DNA from: JAYFRL01 sp034925905
Lineage (GTDB): Bacteria; Bacillota; Clostridia; Lachnospirales; Anaerotignaceae
Direction of reading: 5' to 3'
DNA: 30,625 nucleotides
NCBI GenBank assembly: GCA_034925905.1
Contig: JAYFRL010000035.1
Coordinates: forward strand, 1-30,625
Shown here piece by piece: positions 1-7,553 of this stretch. The notes under the pieces were generated by a model that worked only from the letters and a program-made list of their open reading frames with translations, had not been told where the DNA came from and ran no database searches. Position numbers and translations under genes: made by a program. Positions within the stretch are counted from its first letter, which is position 1, and every line of letters begins with the position of its first letter.

Positions 1-1
1 A

Positions 2-61
2 GAGGACATGATGACTGACCAACTGACACTTAAGGAATATGTTGACCCTTTTAAAGGGTAG
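2..61 (+). CDS. C-terminal fragment of a probable TnpB-type transposon protein (cut by the window edge)
   Basis: An open frame enters from the left edge and ends at a TAG, leaving 19 residues that finish ...LTLKEYVDPFKG. The last eight residues recur exactly at the right edge on the opposite strand, so this is the tail of a multicopy gene. The stop codon lies inside a 15-nt palindrome (45-59), and further hairpins follow at once. That layout, ORF tail overlapping a structured 3' end, is typical of tnpB in IS200/IS605 elements, whose guide RNA overlaps the 3' end of the gene. No RuvC residues are inside the window, so the family call is an inference. Another transposon-encoded protein remains possible. 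Confidence 0.45.
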   Translation, partial: EDMMTDQLTLKEYVDPFKG

Positions 62-166
62 CAGGTAAATAAACGTGCGGTTGGCGGAATCATAAAGCGC
101 CTTAAGGCGCAATGTTGGTAATAGTCCCTTTTAGGGCTCAATGAAATACCCCACGTTTACGTGGGG
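45..166 (+). ncRNA. Candidate omega-RNA (TnpB guide RNA scaffold), left copy
   Basis: The four consecutive hairpins at the 3' end of the truncated ORF, closing with an 18-nt hairpin just inside the element end, match the layout of the omega or right-end RNAs that guide TnpB nucleases. In that model the guide would be the flanking host DNA just beyond the end, from about 178 toward the rpsI terminus. No sequence-level match to a known omega-RNA could be tested here. Confidence 0.35.
149..166 (-). terminator. Candidate terminator for rpsI, supplied by the transposon-end hairpin
   Basis: Read on the minus strand, the 7-bp GC-rich stem with a 4-nt loop is followed by TATTTCATT, a moderately T-rich tail. 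It lies about 40 nt beyond the rpsI stop, and no other hairpin is visible between. The tail is weaker than that of the matching hairpin at the right edge. Confidence 0.4.
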
Positions 167-206
167 ATGATTATTATTATACATAATGTTAAATATACTC
201 TTTGAA

Positions 207-599
207 TTATCTCTTTGAAAACTGAGGCGCACGCCTTGCAGCTTTGAGACCATATTTCTTTCTTTCCTTCATTCTTGGATCACGGGTTAAGAAACCTGCT
301 TTCTTTAAAGAAGGTCTATAGTCTGAATCAGCTTCAAGCAAAGCTCTGGAAATACCATGTCTTATAGCTCCAGCCTGACCTGTGAACCCTCCGCCATTAA
401 CATTTACCAAAATGTCAAACTTGGCTGTCGTTTCTGTGAGCTCAAGAGGCTGGCGAACAATAAGCTTTAAAGTTTCAAGACCAAAATATTCGTCTATATC
501 TCTTTTATTAATTGTTATTTTCCCGTTTCCCGGTATAAGATATACCCTGGCTACTGAAGATTTTCTTCTTCCTGTTCCATAATACCTGGCTGCTATCAT
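207..599 (-). CDS. rpsI: 30S ribosomal protein S9
   Basis: S9 (uS9) is a small-subunit protein whose C-terminal tail reaches the P-site tRNA. The 130-residue product has the family N-terminal block YYGTGRRKSSVARV and the basic tail ending in ...RRAPQFSKR, with the terminal Lys-Arg pair typical of S9. The ATG at 599 follows GGAGGAGG at good spacing. It is the second gene of the rplM-rpsI pair, 18 bp after rplM, and shares the promoter near 1145-1173. Downstream there is only AT-rich DNA and then the transposon end. Confidence 0.98.
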   Translation of the reverse strand: MIAARYYGTGRRKSSVARVYLIPGNGKITINKRDIDEYFGLETLKLIVRQPLELTETTAKFDILVNVNGGGFTGQAGAIRHGISRALLEADSDYRPSLKKAGFLTRDPRMKERKKYGLKAARRAPQFSKR

Positions 600-617
600 A
601 TTATATCCTCCTCCCTA

Positions 618-1055
618 TTAACATTTGATTTCCAACACTTCTGGCTTCTGAGCTGCGTTTTCATGTTCGGGTCCTGCATAAACATGAAGCTTTCTTATCA
701 TCTGTCTGCCTAAAGTATTCTTAGGGAGCATACCCTTAACAGCGTGTATTATAACATTCTCAGGATTTTTTGCCATCATTTCTTTTAAAGAAATCTGCTT
801 AAGGCCTCCGATATAGCCTGTGTGATGTGTATAAATCTTTTGGTCTAATTTTTTCCCTGTAACCTTAATTTTTGAAGCATTGACAATAATAACATAATCT
901 CCTGTATCTACATGTGGGGTATAGATGGGTTTATGTTTTCCTTTTAACACTTTTGCGACTTCTGAAGCAAGACGTCCAAGCGTTTTGTCAGCAGCATCCA
1001 CAACATACCATTTTCTTTCGATATCAGCTAATTTAGCTATGTATGTTGTCCTCAT
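618..1055 (-). CDS. rplM: 50S ribosomal protein L13
   Basis: L13 (uL13) is an early-assembling large-subunit protein. The start was set at the ATG at 1055, which follows AGGAGG by 9 nt and gives 145 residues, the usual length. The frame stays open for seven more codons upstream but those overlap the ribosome binding site. Typical motifs are WYVVDAADKTLGRLAS near residue 17 and GDYVIIVNASKI near residue 55. It heads a two-gene operon with rpsI, as in most Firmicutes. A near-perfect promoter and a short leader hairpin lie upstream. Confidence 0.98.
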   Translation of the reverse strand: MRTTYIAKLADIERKWYVVDAADKTLGRLASEVAKVLKGKHKPIYTPHVDTGDYVIIVNASKIKVTGKKLDQKIYTHHTGYIGGLKQISLKEMMAKNPENVIIHAVKGMLPKNTLGRQMIRKLHVYAGPEHENAAQKPEVLEIKC

Positions 1056-1100
1056 AGTTTTTAACCTCCTCAACAAAATGAACCTTCAAATTATTATAAA

Positions 1101-1119
1101 AACCCGGGGCTAACGAGTT
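1101..1119 (-). promoter_or_regulatory. Leader hairpin upstream of rplM (candidate attenuator or L13 operator)
   Basis: In the transcript, AACTCG pairs with CGGGTT around an 8-nt C-rich loop, and the hairpin is followed by TTTTATAATAA. It sits about 20 nt after the predicted transcription start and 45 nt before the rplM start. Many Firmicutes control rplM-rpsI through a leader RNA. Whether this hairpin is that element cannot be decided from one sequence. Confidence 0.3.
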
Positions 1120-1144
1120 TAAAAGTGGCATTGCAACAGCATTA

Positions 1145-1173
1145 ATTATATTATAATTAGCCGTGTGTGTCAA
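1145..1173 (-). promoter_or_regulatory. Promoter of rplM-rpsI
   Basis: On the minus strand TTGACA (1168-1173) is separated by exactly 17 nt from TATAAT (1145-1150), both perfect matches to the housekeeping sigma consensus. The -35 box lies only 20 bp beyond the truA stop, so the pair has its own promoter and truA has no room for a separate terminator. Confidence 0.85.
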
Positions 1174-1193
1174 GGAAAATATATCTGTTTGTA

Positions 1194-1940
1194 CTAAATA
1201 TTATAAGAAATACTAAGTAATATAAGTCCTTGGGGTCCTGCTGTTTTCCCTGCTTTTTTTCTGTCCTTCGATTCCAGTATATCTTTAACGCTAAAAGGCT
1301 CGATCTTGCCCTTCCCTACGTTTATAAGCGTCCCTGCCATTATCCTCACCATGTTATACAAAAAGCCATTCCCCGTTATTTTAAGGGAAATTATATCTCC
1401 TTCTTTTTCAAGGCTAGCTTCATATATTGTTCGTATGCTCCCTTTTACTCCGCTGCCTGTTGCACGGAAAGCCGAAAAATCATGCTCACCCAAAAAAAAT
1501 TTTAAGGCTTCTTTCATTTTAATTATGTCCAGTTTCTCATAAACACATTCTGTATAATTCCTTAAAACGGGATTTTTATATCTTGAATTAAGTATTTTAT
1601 ATTCATATGTCTTTTTTATAACATTGTATCTGGGATGAAAATCACAAGGAACCTCCACAGCGTCAACAACCCTCACATCCTCCGGCAAAAGAGAATTTAT
1701 CGCATATGAAATATGCGAAGTGGGTATGCTGCTTTCTGTTTTTATAAGCGCTCTTTGACCAAGAGCATGAACTCCCGTGTCTGTTCTGCTTGCTCCTAAA
1801 ACCTCCGTGTAAACACCAAAAAGGCGCGAAAAAGCGTCTTCAAGAGTTTCCTGTATAGTTCTTATTCCTTCTTTTTTCTGGCTTTGCCAACCGTTAAAAA
1901 GTGTTCCGTCATAAGATACGGTAATAAGTATTGGTTTCAT
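1194..1940 (-). CDS. truA: tRNA pseudouridine(38-40) synthase
   Basis: TruA isomerises uridines 38, 39 and 40 in the anticodon arm of tRNAs. The 248-residue product shows the conserved GASRTDTGVHALGQ motif, in which Asp54 is the expected catalytic aspartate, and the C-terminal block NGFLYNMVRIMAGTL around residues 190-205. Length and start (ATG at 1940 behind GAGTGATG) fit the family. It lies 10 bp after ecfT, as in many Clostridia where truA ends the ecfA1-ecfA2-ecfT operon. Confidence 0.97.
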   Translation of the reverse strand: MKPILITVSYDGTLFNGWQSQKKEGIRTIQETLEDAFSRLFGVYTEVLGASRTDTGVHALGQRALIKTESSIPTSHISYAINSLLPEDVRVVDAVEVPCDFHPRYNVIKKTYEYKILNSRYKNPVLRNYTECVYEKLDIIKMKEALKFFLGEHDFSAFRATGSGVKGSIRTIYEASLEKEGDIISLKITGNGFLYNMVRIMAGTLINVGKGKIEPFSVKDILESKDRKKAGKTAGPQGLILLSISYNI

Positions 1941-1950
1941 TTCATCACTC

Positions 1951-2754
1951 TTATATTATTATAAATCTTGAAGCTATAGATATCAAAAAATATATAGCCA
2001 GAACAACAGCTGCTATAACGCTTGTTCTGTCCATAACCCTCTCGTTCATCCTTGTGCGTCCGTTGTCTCCGTTATAACATCTGGATTCCAGAGCCATAGC
2101 AAGCTCATCCGCACGCCTGAAGGCGGAAATAAAAAGCGGTACTATTATAGGAATAAGACTCTTTGCACGGTGCAGGAAGCTTCCTGTCTCAAAATCCGCA
2201 CCTCTGGCAAGCTGTGCTTTCATTATCTTATCCGTTTCGTCTAAAAGAGTAGGTATAAATCTTAAGGCTATTGTCATCATCATCGCTATTTCATGGGAAG
2301 GCACACCTATTCTTTTAAACGGTGAAAGCAAGCTTTCTATTCCGTCTGTAAGCTCCATAGGCGTTGATGTGAGAGTTAAGAGAGACGAGCCCACGATAAG
2401 CATTATAAGCCTTACACACATTTTTATAGCAAGAAAAACTCCTTCATAGGTTATGGTAAACATAAACACCTTAACCAAAGGTCTTCCTTTTGTGGCAAAA
2501 AGATTTATAAGTGCTGTGAAAGCAATAATAAAAATTATTGCTTTAAGACCTTTAAACATAAATTTCACAGGAACACTACTTAAAGCTATTGCCGACAAAA
2601 GCGATAGTGTAACAAATACATAACCTACAGTATTATTCACTATAAACAAAGACGATATAAATAATACCGTGCCTATAATTTTAACCCGGGCATCTATTCT
2701 GTGGACTATTGAATTAACAGGGTAGTATTGTCCTATTGTTATATCACGAATCAT
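1951..2754 (-). CDS. ecfT: ECF transporter transmembrane subunit EcfT
   Basis: EcfT is the membrane scaffold of group II energy-coupling-factor transporters, linking the ATPases EcfA1 and EcfA2 to exchangeable substrate-binding S components. The 267-residue product has several hydrophobic segments (about 25-70, 105-130 and 240-265). Around residues 170-240 it carries the coupling-helix signatures ARG (in QLARGAD) and SRCYNG, close to the family A-R-G motifs. Its start overlaps the end of ecfA2 by 4 bp (ATGA), showing translational coupling. No S component is encoded in this window. Confidence 0.95.
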   Translation of the reverse strand: MIRDITIGQYYPVNSIVHRIDARVKIIGTVLFISSLFIVNNTVGYVFVTLSLLSAIALSSVPVKFMFKGLKAIIFIIAFTALINLFATKGRPLVKVFMFTITYEGVFLAIKMCVRLIMLIVGSSLLTLTSTPMELTDGIESLLSPFKRIGVPSHEIAMMMTIALRFIPTLLDETDKIMKAQLARGADFETGSFLHRAKSLIPIIVPLFISAFRRADELAMALESRCYNGDNGRTRMNERVMDRTSVIAAVVLAIYFLISIASRFIII

Positions 2755-3608
2755 TTATCCACCTGCTTCAAAAAATCAAAAAGCTTTTCCGTAGCTTCTT
2801 TTGTTGTGTACACATCCAAAGGAACATCATATCCCTTTTCCTTAAGATGTTTAAACACATAGCTAATCTGCGGGGCCGCAAGCCCCATTTTTTCAAGTAT
2901 GTCAACCTTCGAGAACACCTCTTTTGGGCTTCCCGAAAGGGCTATTTCCCCATTATCCATAACTATTATCCTGTTTACAAGTTTTGCAACGTCTTCCATG
3001 CTGTGCGAAACAAGGATAACCGTTATTCCAAGCTCGTCATGCATAAGCTTTATAGAATTTAATATTTCATCCCTGCCTTTTGGATCAAGCCCGGCAGTAG
3101 GCTCATCAAGTATAATTACCTCAGGGTTCATTGCAAGTATCCCTGCTATGGCTGCTCTGCGTTTTTCGCCCCCTGAAAGCTCAAACGGGGATTTCTCATA
3201 AAGAGATTCCGGAAGCCCTACCATTTTAAGCGCGTTTTCCGTTCTTTTTATAACTTCTTCTTTTGAAAGGCCCATATTTGAAGGACCAAAAGAGACATCT
3301 TTAAAAACTGTCATCTCAAAAAGCTGGTGTTCCGGGTATTGAAAAACCAATCCAACCCTTTGTCGTATTTCCCTAAGCTTGGATTTATCTTTATTTATGT
3401 CCTCTCCATTTAAGTATACGTATCCCTCCGTGGGAATAAGGAGTGCATTAAGATGCTGGATAAGTGTAGACTTTCCTGAGCCTGTATGCCCTATAAGTCC
3501 TATAAATTCTCCGTCTAAGATAGTTAAATTTATATTATCAAGAGCCGTTTTCGCAAATATTGTGCCTTTATTATAGACGTATGTTAGGTTTTTGATTTCA
3601 ATTGACAT
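2751..3608 (-). CDS. ecfA2: ECF transporter ATP-binding subunit EcfA2
   Basis: This is the second ABC ATPase of the ECF module, energising vitamin and cofactor uptake. The 285-residue product has Walker A GHTGSGKST at about 40-48, the ABC signature LSGGEKRRAAIAG, Walker B VIILDEPTAGLDP, and a switch histidine in VILVSHSMEDV. The C-terminal extension resembles that of other EcfA proteins. The first 25 bp overlap the end of ecfA1, and its end overlaps the ecfT start, so the three genes are tightly coupled. Confidence 0.96.
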   Translation of the reverse strand: MSIEIKNLTYVYNKGTIFAKTALDNINLTILDGEFIGLIGHTGSGKSTLIQHLNALLIPTEGYVYLNGEDINKDKSKLREIRQRVGLVFQYPEHQLFEMTVFKDVSFGPSNMGLSKEEVIKRTENALKMVGLPESLYEKSPFELSGGEKRRAAIAGILAMNPEVIILDEPTAGLDPKGRDEILNSIKLMHDELGITVILVSHSMEDVAKLVNRIIVMDNGEIALSGSPKEVFSKVDILEKMGLAAPQISYVFKHLKEKGYDVPLDVYTTKEATEKLFDFLKQVDK

Positions 3609-4444
3609 ATAGCATCTACCATCTCTTCTATTGTTAAAATACCAACAGGGATATCAATACCCAAGTTATGCAGGTTGTGTGCAACCTCTGTAATCTGGGG
3701 AACATCAAGCCCATATCCTTTTAACTTTTCAACCTGGGAAAAAACTTCTCTTGGTTTGCCCTTCATAACTATTTCACCGTCGTCTATAACGTATATTGTG
3801 TCCGCCTCAACGGCTTCATTCATATAATGCGTTATTAATACTATTGTTATATTATAATTTTTGTTTAAATCAAGAACAGTGTTTATTACTTCCTTCCTGC
3901 CTATGGGGTCAAGCATTGCCGTAGGTTCATCCAAAACTATACATTTTGGCTGCATGGCAAGCACTCCGGCAATAGCTATCCTCTGCTGTTGTCCGCCTGA
4001 AAGCTTGGAGGGAGTCGCCTTTAAAAAAGATTCCATCCCTACGCGTTTTAATGAATCGTTTACCCTTTTCCTTATTTCTTTCGGAGGAATCCCTAAGTTT
4101 TCCGGACCAAATGCTATGTCTTCTTCAACGACGGTTGCAACTATTTGATTGCTGGGGTTTTGAAAAACCATACCGCAGCTTTTCCTTATGTCCAAAAAAA
4201 GTTCGCTATTTGAAGTATCAAAACCGTTTACCCAAAGCACGCCTTCTGTCGGCTGTAAAAGAGCATTAAGCTGCTTTGCAAATGTTGATTTCCCTGAGCC
4301 GTTGTGACCTAAAAAAGCAACAAACTCGCCGTCGCTTATATCAACATTTATATTTTTTATTGCCATAACGCTTTCCGTTTTTAAGCCATCATCGGTTTCG
4401 TATGACTTTTCATATTTATAGCTTACGTCTTTTGCACTTATCAT
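3584..4444 (-). CDS. ecfA1: ECF transporter ATP-binding subunit EcfA1
   Basis: This is the first ABC ATPase of the ECF energy module. The 286-residue product carries Walker A GHNGSGKST at about 46-54, the signature LSGGQQQRIAIAG, Walker B CIVLDEPTAMLDP and a switch histidine in VLITHYMNEA. It differs from EcfA2 in the signature motif, as expected for the asymmetric heterodimer. It follows rplQ in the classic Firmicutes order but has its own promoter about 35 bp upstream, so its expression can be separated from the ribosomal operon. Confidence 0.96.
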   Translation of the reverse strand: MISAKDVSYKYEKSYETDDGLKTESVMAIKNINVDISDGEFVAFLGHNGSGKSTFAKQLNALLQPTEGVLWVNGFDTSNSELFLDIRKSCGMVFQNPSNQIVATVVEEDIAFGPENLGIPPKEIRKRVNDSLKRVGMESFLKATPSKLSGGQQQRIAIAGVLAMQPKCIVLDEPTAMLDPIGRKEVINTVLDLNKNYNITIVLITHYMNEAVEADTIYVIDDGEIVMKGKPREVFSQVEKLKGYGLDVPQITEVAHNLHNLGIDIPVGILTIEEMVDAICQLKSKT

Positions 4445-4478
4445 AAAAGCACCGCCTTTTTATAGCAAAGGTATTACA

Positions 4479-4507
4479 ATAATAAATTAAACTTGGCATA
4501 TTGTCAA
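4479..4507 (-). promoter_or_regulatory. Promoter of the ecfA1-ecfA2-ecfT-truA operon
   Basis: TTGACA (4502-4507) and TATTAT (4479-4484) on the minus strand are 17 nt apart. The predicted start gives a leader of only about 30 nt before the ecfA1 ATG. The promoter lies directly behind the hairpin at 4525-4555. Confidence 0.75.
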
Positions 4508-4524
4508 TGTTTCTCATAAAACAC

Positions 4525-4555
4525 GACAGCGTGAAGCAAAAAACTCCACGCTGTC
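4525..4555 (-). terminator. Hairpin after rplQ, candidate end of the ribosomal supercluster
   Basis: GACAGCGTG and CACGCTGTC form a perfect 9-bp stem around a 13-nt loop, 10 bp beyond the rplQ stop. On the minus strand the tail is GTGTTTTATG, a weak T tract, so termination may be partial. The promoter found just downstream supports a transcription-unit boundary here. Confidence 0.5.
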
Positions 4556-4564
4556 ATAAATGTA

Positions 4565-5107
4565 TTATACAAGCTCTAAAACAACTTCTAAAGCTCCGTC
4601 GCCTTTACGGTTTCCAATTTTGATTATACGGGTATACCCACCGCTGCGACCTACATATTTTGGAGCTATTTCATCGAAAAGCTTTGCCGGCATATCAACT
4701 TCCTTTGAAAGCCTCTTCTTTGCTCTTCCATCCTTCGGAACCTCTGTTATAGGATATAAATATGCAAGTATTTTTCTTCTTGCGTTAAGGCGTGAAGGGT
4801 CGTCTTTTTTAATTTTTTTCTTAACTTCTTCATAAACGGTTTCTTTCTTCCCGTTTACAGCCTGCTTAACACGTTCGCCAGATGCATTTTTCTTTGGAAC
4901 TTTAGCGGTAACTTCAACTTCTGTAAAGTTATCTTTTTCTTTTACAGCAAGAGTTATAAGTTTTTCTGCTATCCTTTTAACTTCCTTCGCTCTGGTTTCC
5001 GTGGTTTTGATTTTTCCGTGATATAAAAGATTAGTAACTTGGTTTCTCAAGAGAGCCTTCCTCTGAGAGGACGTGCGTCCAAGCTTTCTATATCCTGAGC
5101 CAGTCAT
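4565..5107 (-). CDS. rplQ: 50S ribosomal protein L17, long form with an internal insertion
   Basis: L17 (bL17) is a large-subunit protein near the exit tunnel. The ends match the family well: YRKLGRTSSQRKALLRNQVTNL at the N-terminus (shown in part) and GGYTRIIKIGNRKGDGALEVVLELV at the C-terminus in substance. At 180 residues it is much longer than the usual 112-130. The extra part, about residues 57-105, is rich in Lys and Glu and sits between the LITLAVKE helix and the LNARRKILAYL helix. I recall similar long L17 proteins in Lachnospiraceae, so this is a lineage trait rather than a frameshift. It closes the alpha operon. Confidence 0.96.
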   Translation of the reverse strand: MTGSGYRKLGRTSSQRKALLRNQVTNLLYHGKIKTTETRAKEVKRIAEKLITLAVKEKDNFTEVEVTAKVPKKNASGERVKQAVNGKKETVYEEVKKKIKKDDPSRLNARRKILAYLYPITEVPKDGRAKKRLSKEVDMPAKLFDEIAPKYVGRSGGYTRIIKIGNRKGDGALEVVLELV

Positions 5108-5136
5108 TGCACAAAACCTCCTAATTAACGTTTTTC

Positions 5137-6096
5137 TTATTCATCACTGGGCTTTAAAGAAAGACCCAGCTCGGCCAGTTTATTAAGCACTTCTTCAAGC
5201 GATTTGCGGCCAAGATTTCTTACTTTCATCATTTCTTCTTCTGTTTTGTTCGTAAGATCCTCAACTGTGTTTATTCCCGCCCTCTTCAAGCAGTTATATG
5301 AACGAACCGAAAGATCCAACTCTTCAATGCTCATTTCAAGAACTTTTTCTTTGTTGCCTTCTTCTTTTTCAACAAGGATTTCCGCATTCTTTGCATTGTC
5401 GGAAAGATCGATGAAAAGGCGAAGGTGTTCATTTAATATTTTTGCTCCATGGCTAACTGCATCATCGGGCGATATAGTGCCGTTTGTCCAAACTTCAAGG
5501 GTAAGCTTATCGTAATCTGTTGTTTGCCCAACTCTTGTATTTTCAACAAGATAATTTGCTCTCCTTACAGGAGTAAAGCTTGAATCCACAGGCAAAACGC
5601 CAATGGGTTGGTCATCCCTTTTATTTTTCTCGGCTTCAACATAACCGCGTCCGTTTTTTATTGTTATCTCCATATAAAGCTTGCTGTTCGGACCACCGCT
5701 TAATGTTGCTATATGGTGATCCAGGTTTAAAATTTCTATGTCCGCATCAGCTTTTATATCCGAACCTTTAACTTCGCCTTCACCTTCAACGTCAATGTAG
5801 GCTATTTTAGGTTCGTTGCTATCGCTTGAATTTTTTATTGAAAGGCCTTTTAAATTCAATATAATCTCTGTGACATCTTCTTTTACTCCGGGGATAACGC
5901 TGAATTCATGCAATACACCGTCTATTTTGACGTTGCTTACAGCCGCTCCCGGCAACGAAGATAAAAGGATTCTTCTAAGCGAATTTCCCAATGTTATTGC
6001 ATAGCCTCTTTCAAGAGGCTCTATTACAAAACGGCCATATGTTCCGTCTTGTGCCATTTCTGCAATTTCAATACGAGGTTTCTCGAATTCAAACAT
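5137..6096 (-). CDS. rpoA: DNA-directed RNA polymerase subunit alpha
   Basis: RpoA nucleates assembly of RNA polymerase and contacts activators and promoter UP elements. The 319-residue product has the N-terminal dimerisation domain (about 1-230), with GYAITLGNSLRRILLSSLPG near residue 30. A charged linker follows, then the C-terminal domain (about 250-310), with LSVRSYNCLKRAGI and the RNLGRKSLEEV helix-hairpin-helix. It lies between rpsD and rplQ in the alpha operon, so its level is tied to ribosomal protein synthesis. Confidence 0.99.
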   Translation of the reverse strand: MFEFEKPRIEIAEMAQDGTYGRFVIEPLERGYAITLGNSLRRILLSSLPGAAVSNVKIDGVLHEFSVIPGVKEDVTEIILNLKGLSIKNSSDSNEPKIAYIDVEGEGEVKGSDIKADADIEILNLDHHIATLSGGPNSKLYMEITIKNGRGYVEAEKNKRDDQPIGVLPVDSSFTPVRRANYLVENTRVGQTTDYDKLTLEVWTNGTISPDDAVSHGAKILNEHLRLFIDLSDNAKNAEILVEKEEGNKEKVLEMSIEELDLSVRSYNCLKRAGINTVEDLTNKTEEEMMKVRNLGRKSLEEVLNKLAELGLSLKPSDE

Positions 6097-6143
6097 TTAC
6101 TCAAACCTCCCCTTTGAATTTTATAATACTTAATAGAAACAGT

Positions 6144-6740
6144 TTACTTTGAGTATAACTCAACTATCAGAGTTTCTTCAATAGGTACATCAATTTGAGC
6201 TCTGTTTGGTTTTGTGACAACTGTGCCTTTTAAAGATTCATGATCTGCCAAAAGCCATTCGGGAACAGCTTTTCCGCCTGTTGCGTCAAGGATATCTTTA
6301 TATCTTTGGGCGTCCTTGTACTTCTCTCTAATCTCAACAACGTCCCCTGCTTTAAGCTGATATGAAGGAATATCCACTGGATTTCCGTTCACAGATACAT
6401 GCTTATGACGAACAATTTGCCTTGATTCCTTTCTTGTTCTTCCATAGCCAAGCCTATACATTGCATTGTCAAGCCTAAGCTCAAGAAGCATTAAAAGGTT
6501 TTCACCCGGAATACCTTCAGATATTCTCTCGGCTTTTGCATAATAACCCCTAAACTGTCTTTCAAGAATTCCATATATGAACTTTGCTTTTTGCTTTTCT
6601 CTAAGCTGAAGCCCATATTCACTCATTTTTTTGTTTACCCTAAGTGATTGTTTCTTAGATTTTTTATCGGTTCCAAGATAAACTGGATCTAAGCCTAAAG
6701 ACCTGCATCTTTTAAGAACCGGAACTGTATCTCTTGCCAT
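6144..6740 (-). CDS. rpsD: 30S ribosomal protein S4
   Basis: S4 (uS4) binds 16S rRNA early in assembly and often represses its own operon. The 198-residue product starts MARDTVPVLKRCRSLG and lacks the N-terminal zinc cysteines, so it is the zinc-free type. An S4 RNA-binding domain runs from about residue 88 (ELRLDNAMYRLG) to 150. It sits in the alpha operon between rpsK and rpoA, with an 18-bp gap after rpsK. Confidence 0.98.
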   Translation of the reverse strand: MARDTVPVLKRCRSLGLDPVYLGTDKKSKKQSLRVNKKMSEYGLQLREKQKAKFIYGILERQFRGYYAKAERISEGIPGENLLMLLELRLDNAMYRLGYGRTRKESRQIVRHKHVSVNGNPVDIPSYQLKAGDVVEIREKYKDAQRYKDILDATGGKAVPEWLLADHESLKGTVVTKPNRAQIDVPIEETLIVELYSK

Positions 6741-6758
6741 CTATATCTACACCTCCTA

Positions 6759-7160
6759 TTAAACTCTTCTGCGTTTCGGCGGTCTGCATCCATTATGCGG
6801 AACAGGCGTAACGTCTTTAATCATTGTTACATCAAGACCTGCTGCCTGAAGGGCTCTTATTGCGGCTTCACGTCCGCTTCCGGGACCCTTTACAAATACT
6901 TCAACTGTCTTAAGGCCATAATCCGATGCAGCTTTTGCTGCTGTATCCGCTGCCATCTGCGCAGCATAAGGTGTTGATTTCCTTGAACCTCTGAAACCGA
7001 GCTGGCCTGCGCTTGCCCATGAAAGAGCATTTCCTATAGCATCGGTTATAGTTACAATTGTATTGTTAAAAGTAGACTGGATATGCGCCTGACCGCGTTC
7101 AACGTGTTTTTTGTCACGGCGTCTACGAGTCGTGGTCTTTTTAACCGCTTTTTTTGCCAT
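6759..7160 (-). CDS. rpsK: 30S ribosomal protein S11
   Basis: S11 (uS11) forms part of the platform of the small subunit near the E site. The 133-residue product has the family blocks NNTIVTITDAIGNALSWASAG (shown near-complete) and KGPGSGREAAIRAL, and it ends with HNGCRPPKRRRV. The N-terminus is a lysine and arginine rich tail. It lies 24 bp after rpsM with a strong AGGAGG site. Confidence 0.99.
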   Translation of the reverse strand: MAKKAVKKTTTRRRRDKKHVERGQAHIQSTFNNTIVTITDAIGNALSWASAGQLGFRGSRKSTPYAAQMAADTAAKAASDYGLKTVEVFVKGPGSGREAAIRALQAAGLDVTMIKDVTPVPHNGCRPPKRRRV

Positions 7161-7184
7161 CTTTTTCTTACCTCCTTATACTAC

Positions 7185-7553
7185 TTATTTTTTCTTGTTA
7201 GCAACGGTTTTTCTCGGGCCTTTTCTTGTTCTTGCATTTGTCTTTGTTTTCTGTCCGCGAACAGGGAGCCCTTTTCTGTGACGGATTCCTCTGTAGCAAC
7301 CGATTTCCACAAGACGTTTGATGTTAAGGGCTATTTCACGCCTTAAATCGCCTTCAACTTTTTGTGTTCTATCTATAACGTCACGAATCTTCGATACTTC
7401 TTCGTCTGTTAAATCTCTCACTCTGGTATCAGGACTAATGCCTGCTTCGGCAAGAATCCTGTTAGCGCCTTGACGGCCTATACCATAAATATAAGTAAGA
7501 CCTATTTCAATACGCTTTTCTCTTGGTAAGTCTACACCAGCAATACGTGCCAT
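7185..7553 (-). CDS. rpsM: 30S ribosomal protein S13
   Basis: S13 (uS13) sits in the head of the small subunit and bridges to the 50S subunit. The 122-residue product begins MARIAGVDLPREKRIEIGL and has the YRGIRHRKGLPVRGQ block near the end, followed by a basic tail. It starts the rpsM-rpsK-rpsD-rpoA-rplQ part of the cluster. The 104-bp gap between it and rpmJ holds only a weak hairpin-like stretch and a TATAAT without a good -35 box. Confidence 0.99.
   Translation of the reverse strand: MARIAGVDLPREKRIEIGLTYIYGIGRQGANRILAEAGISPDTRVRDLTDEEVSKIRDVIDRTQKVEGDLRREIALNIKRLVEIGCYRGIRHRKGLPVRGQKTKTNARTRKGPRKTVANKKK

Larger units (their letters stand above)
35..177 (+). mobile_element. Right end of an IS200/IS605-type (tnpB) element, left copy
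   Basis: These 143 bp match the reverse complement of 30483-30625 except at positions 142 and 147. They contain four palindromes in a row: 45-59 over the stop codon, 97-110 (GCGCC TTAA GGCGC), 123-138, and 149-166 (CCCCACG TTTA CGTGGGG). Similarity to the other copy stops at about 177, which marks the probable element end. Subterminal hairpins without terminal inverted repeats are the hallmark of IS200/IS605 ends. The element body lies outside the window to the left. Identity of the family is inferred from architecture, not from a transposase sequence. Confidence 0.55.

Noticed and set aside
149..166. A CRISPR repeat: CCCCACG...CGTGGGG followed by ATGATTATT looks like a type I-E repeat half.
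   Set aside because: It occurs once at each edge, embedded in a 143-bp repeat with an ORF tail, and no spacer-repeat series is present.
382..582. Open frames on the plus strand opposite rpsI and other ribosomal genes.
   Set aside because: They lie antisense to well-recognised genes, have no binding sites or homology, and follow from codon use on the real strand.
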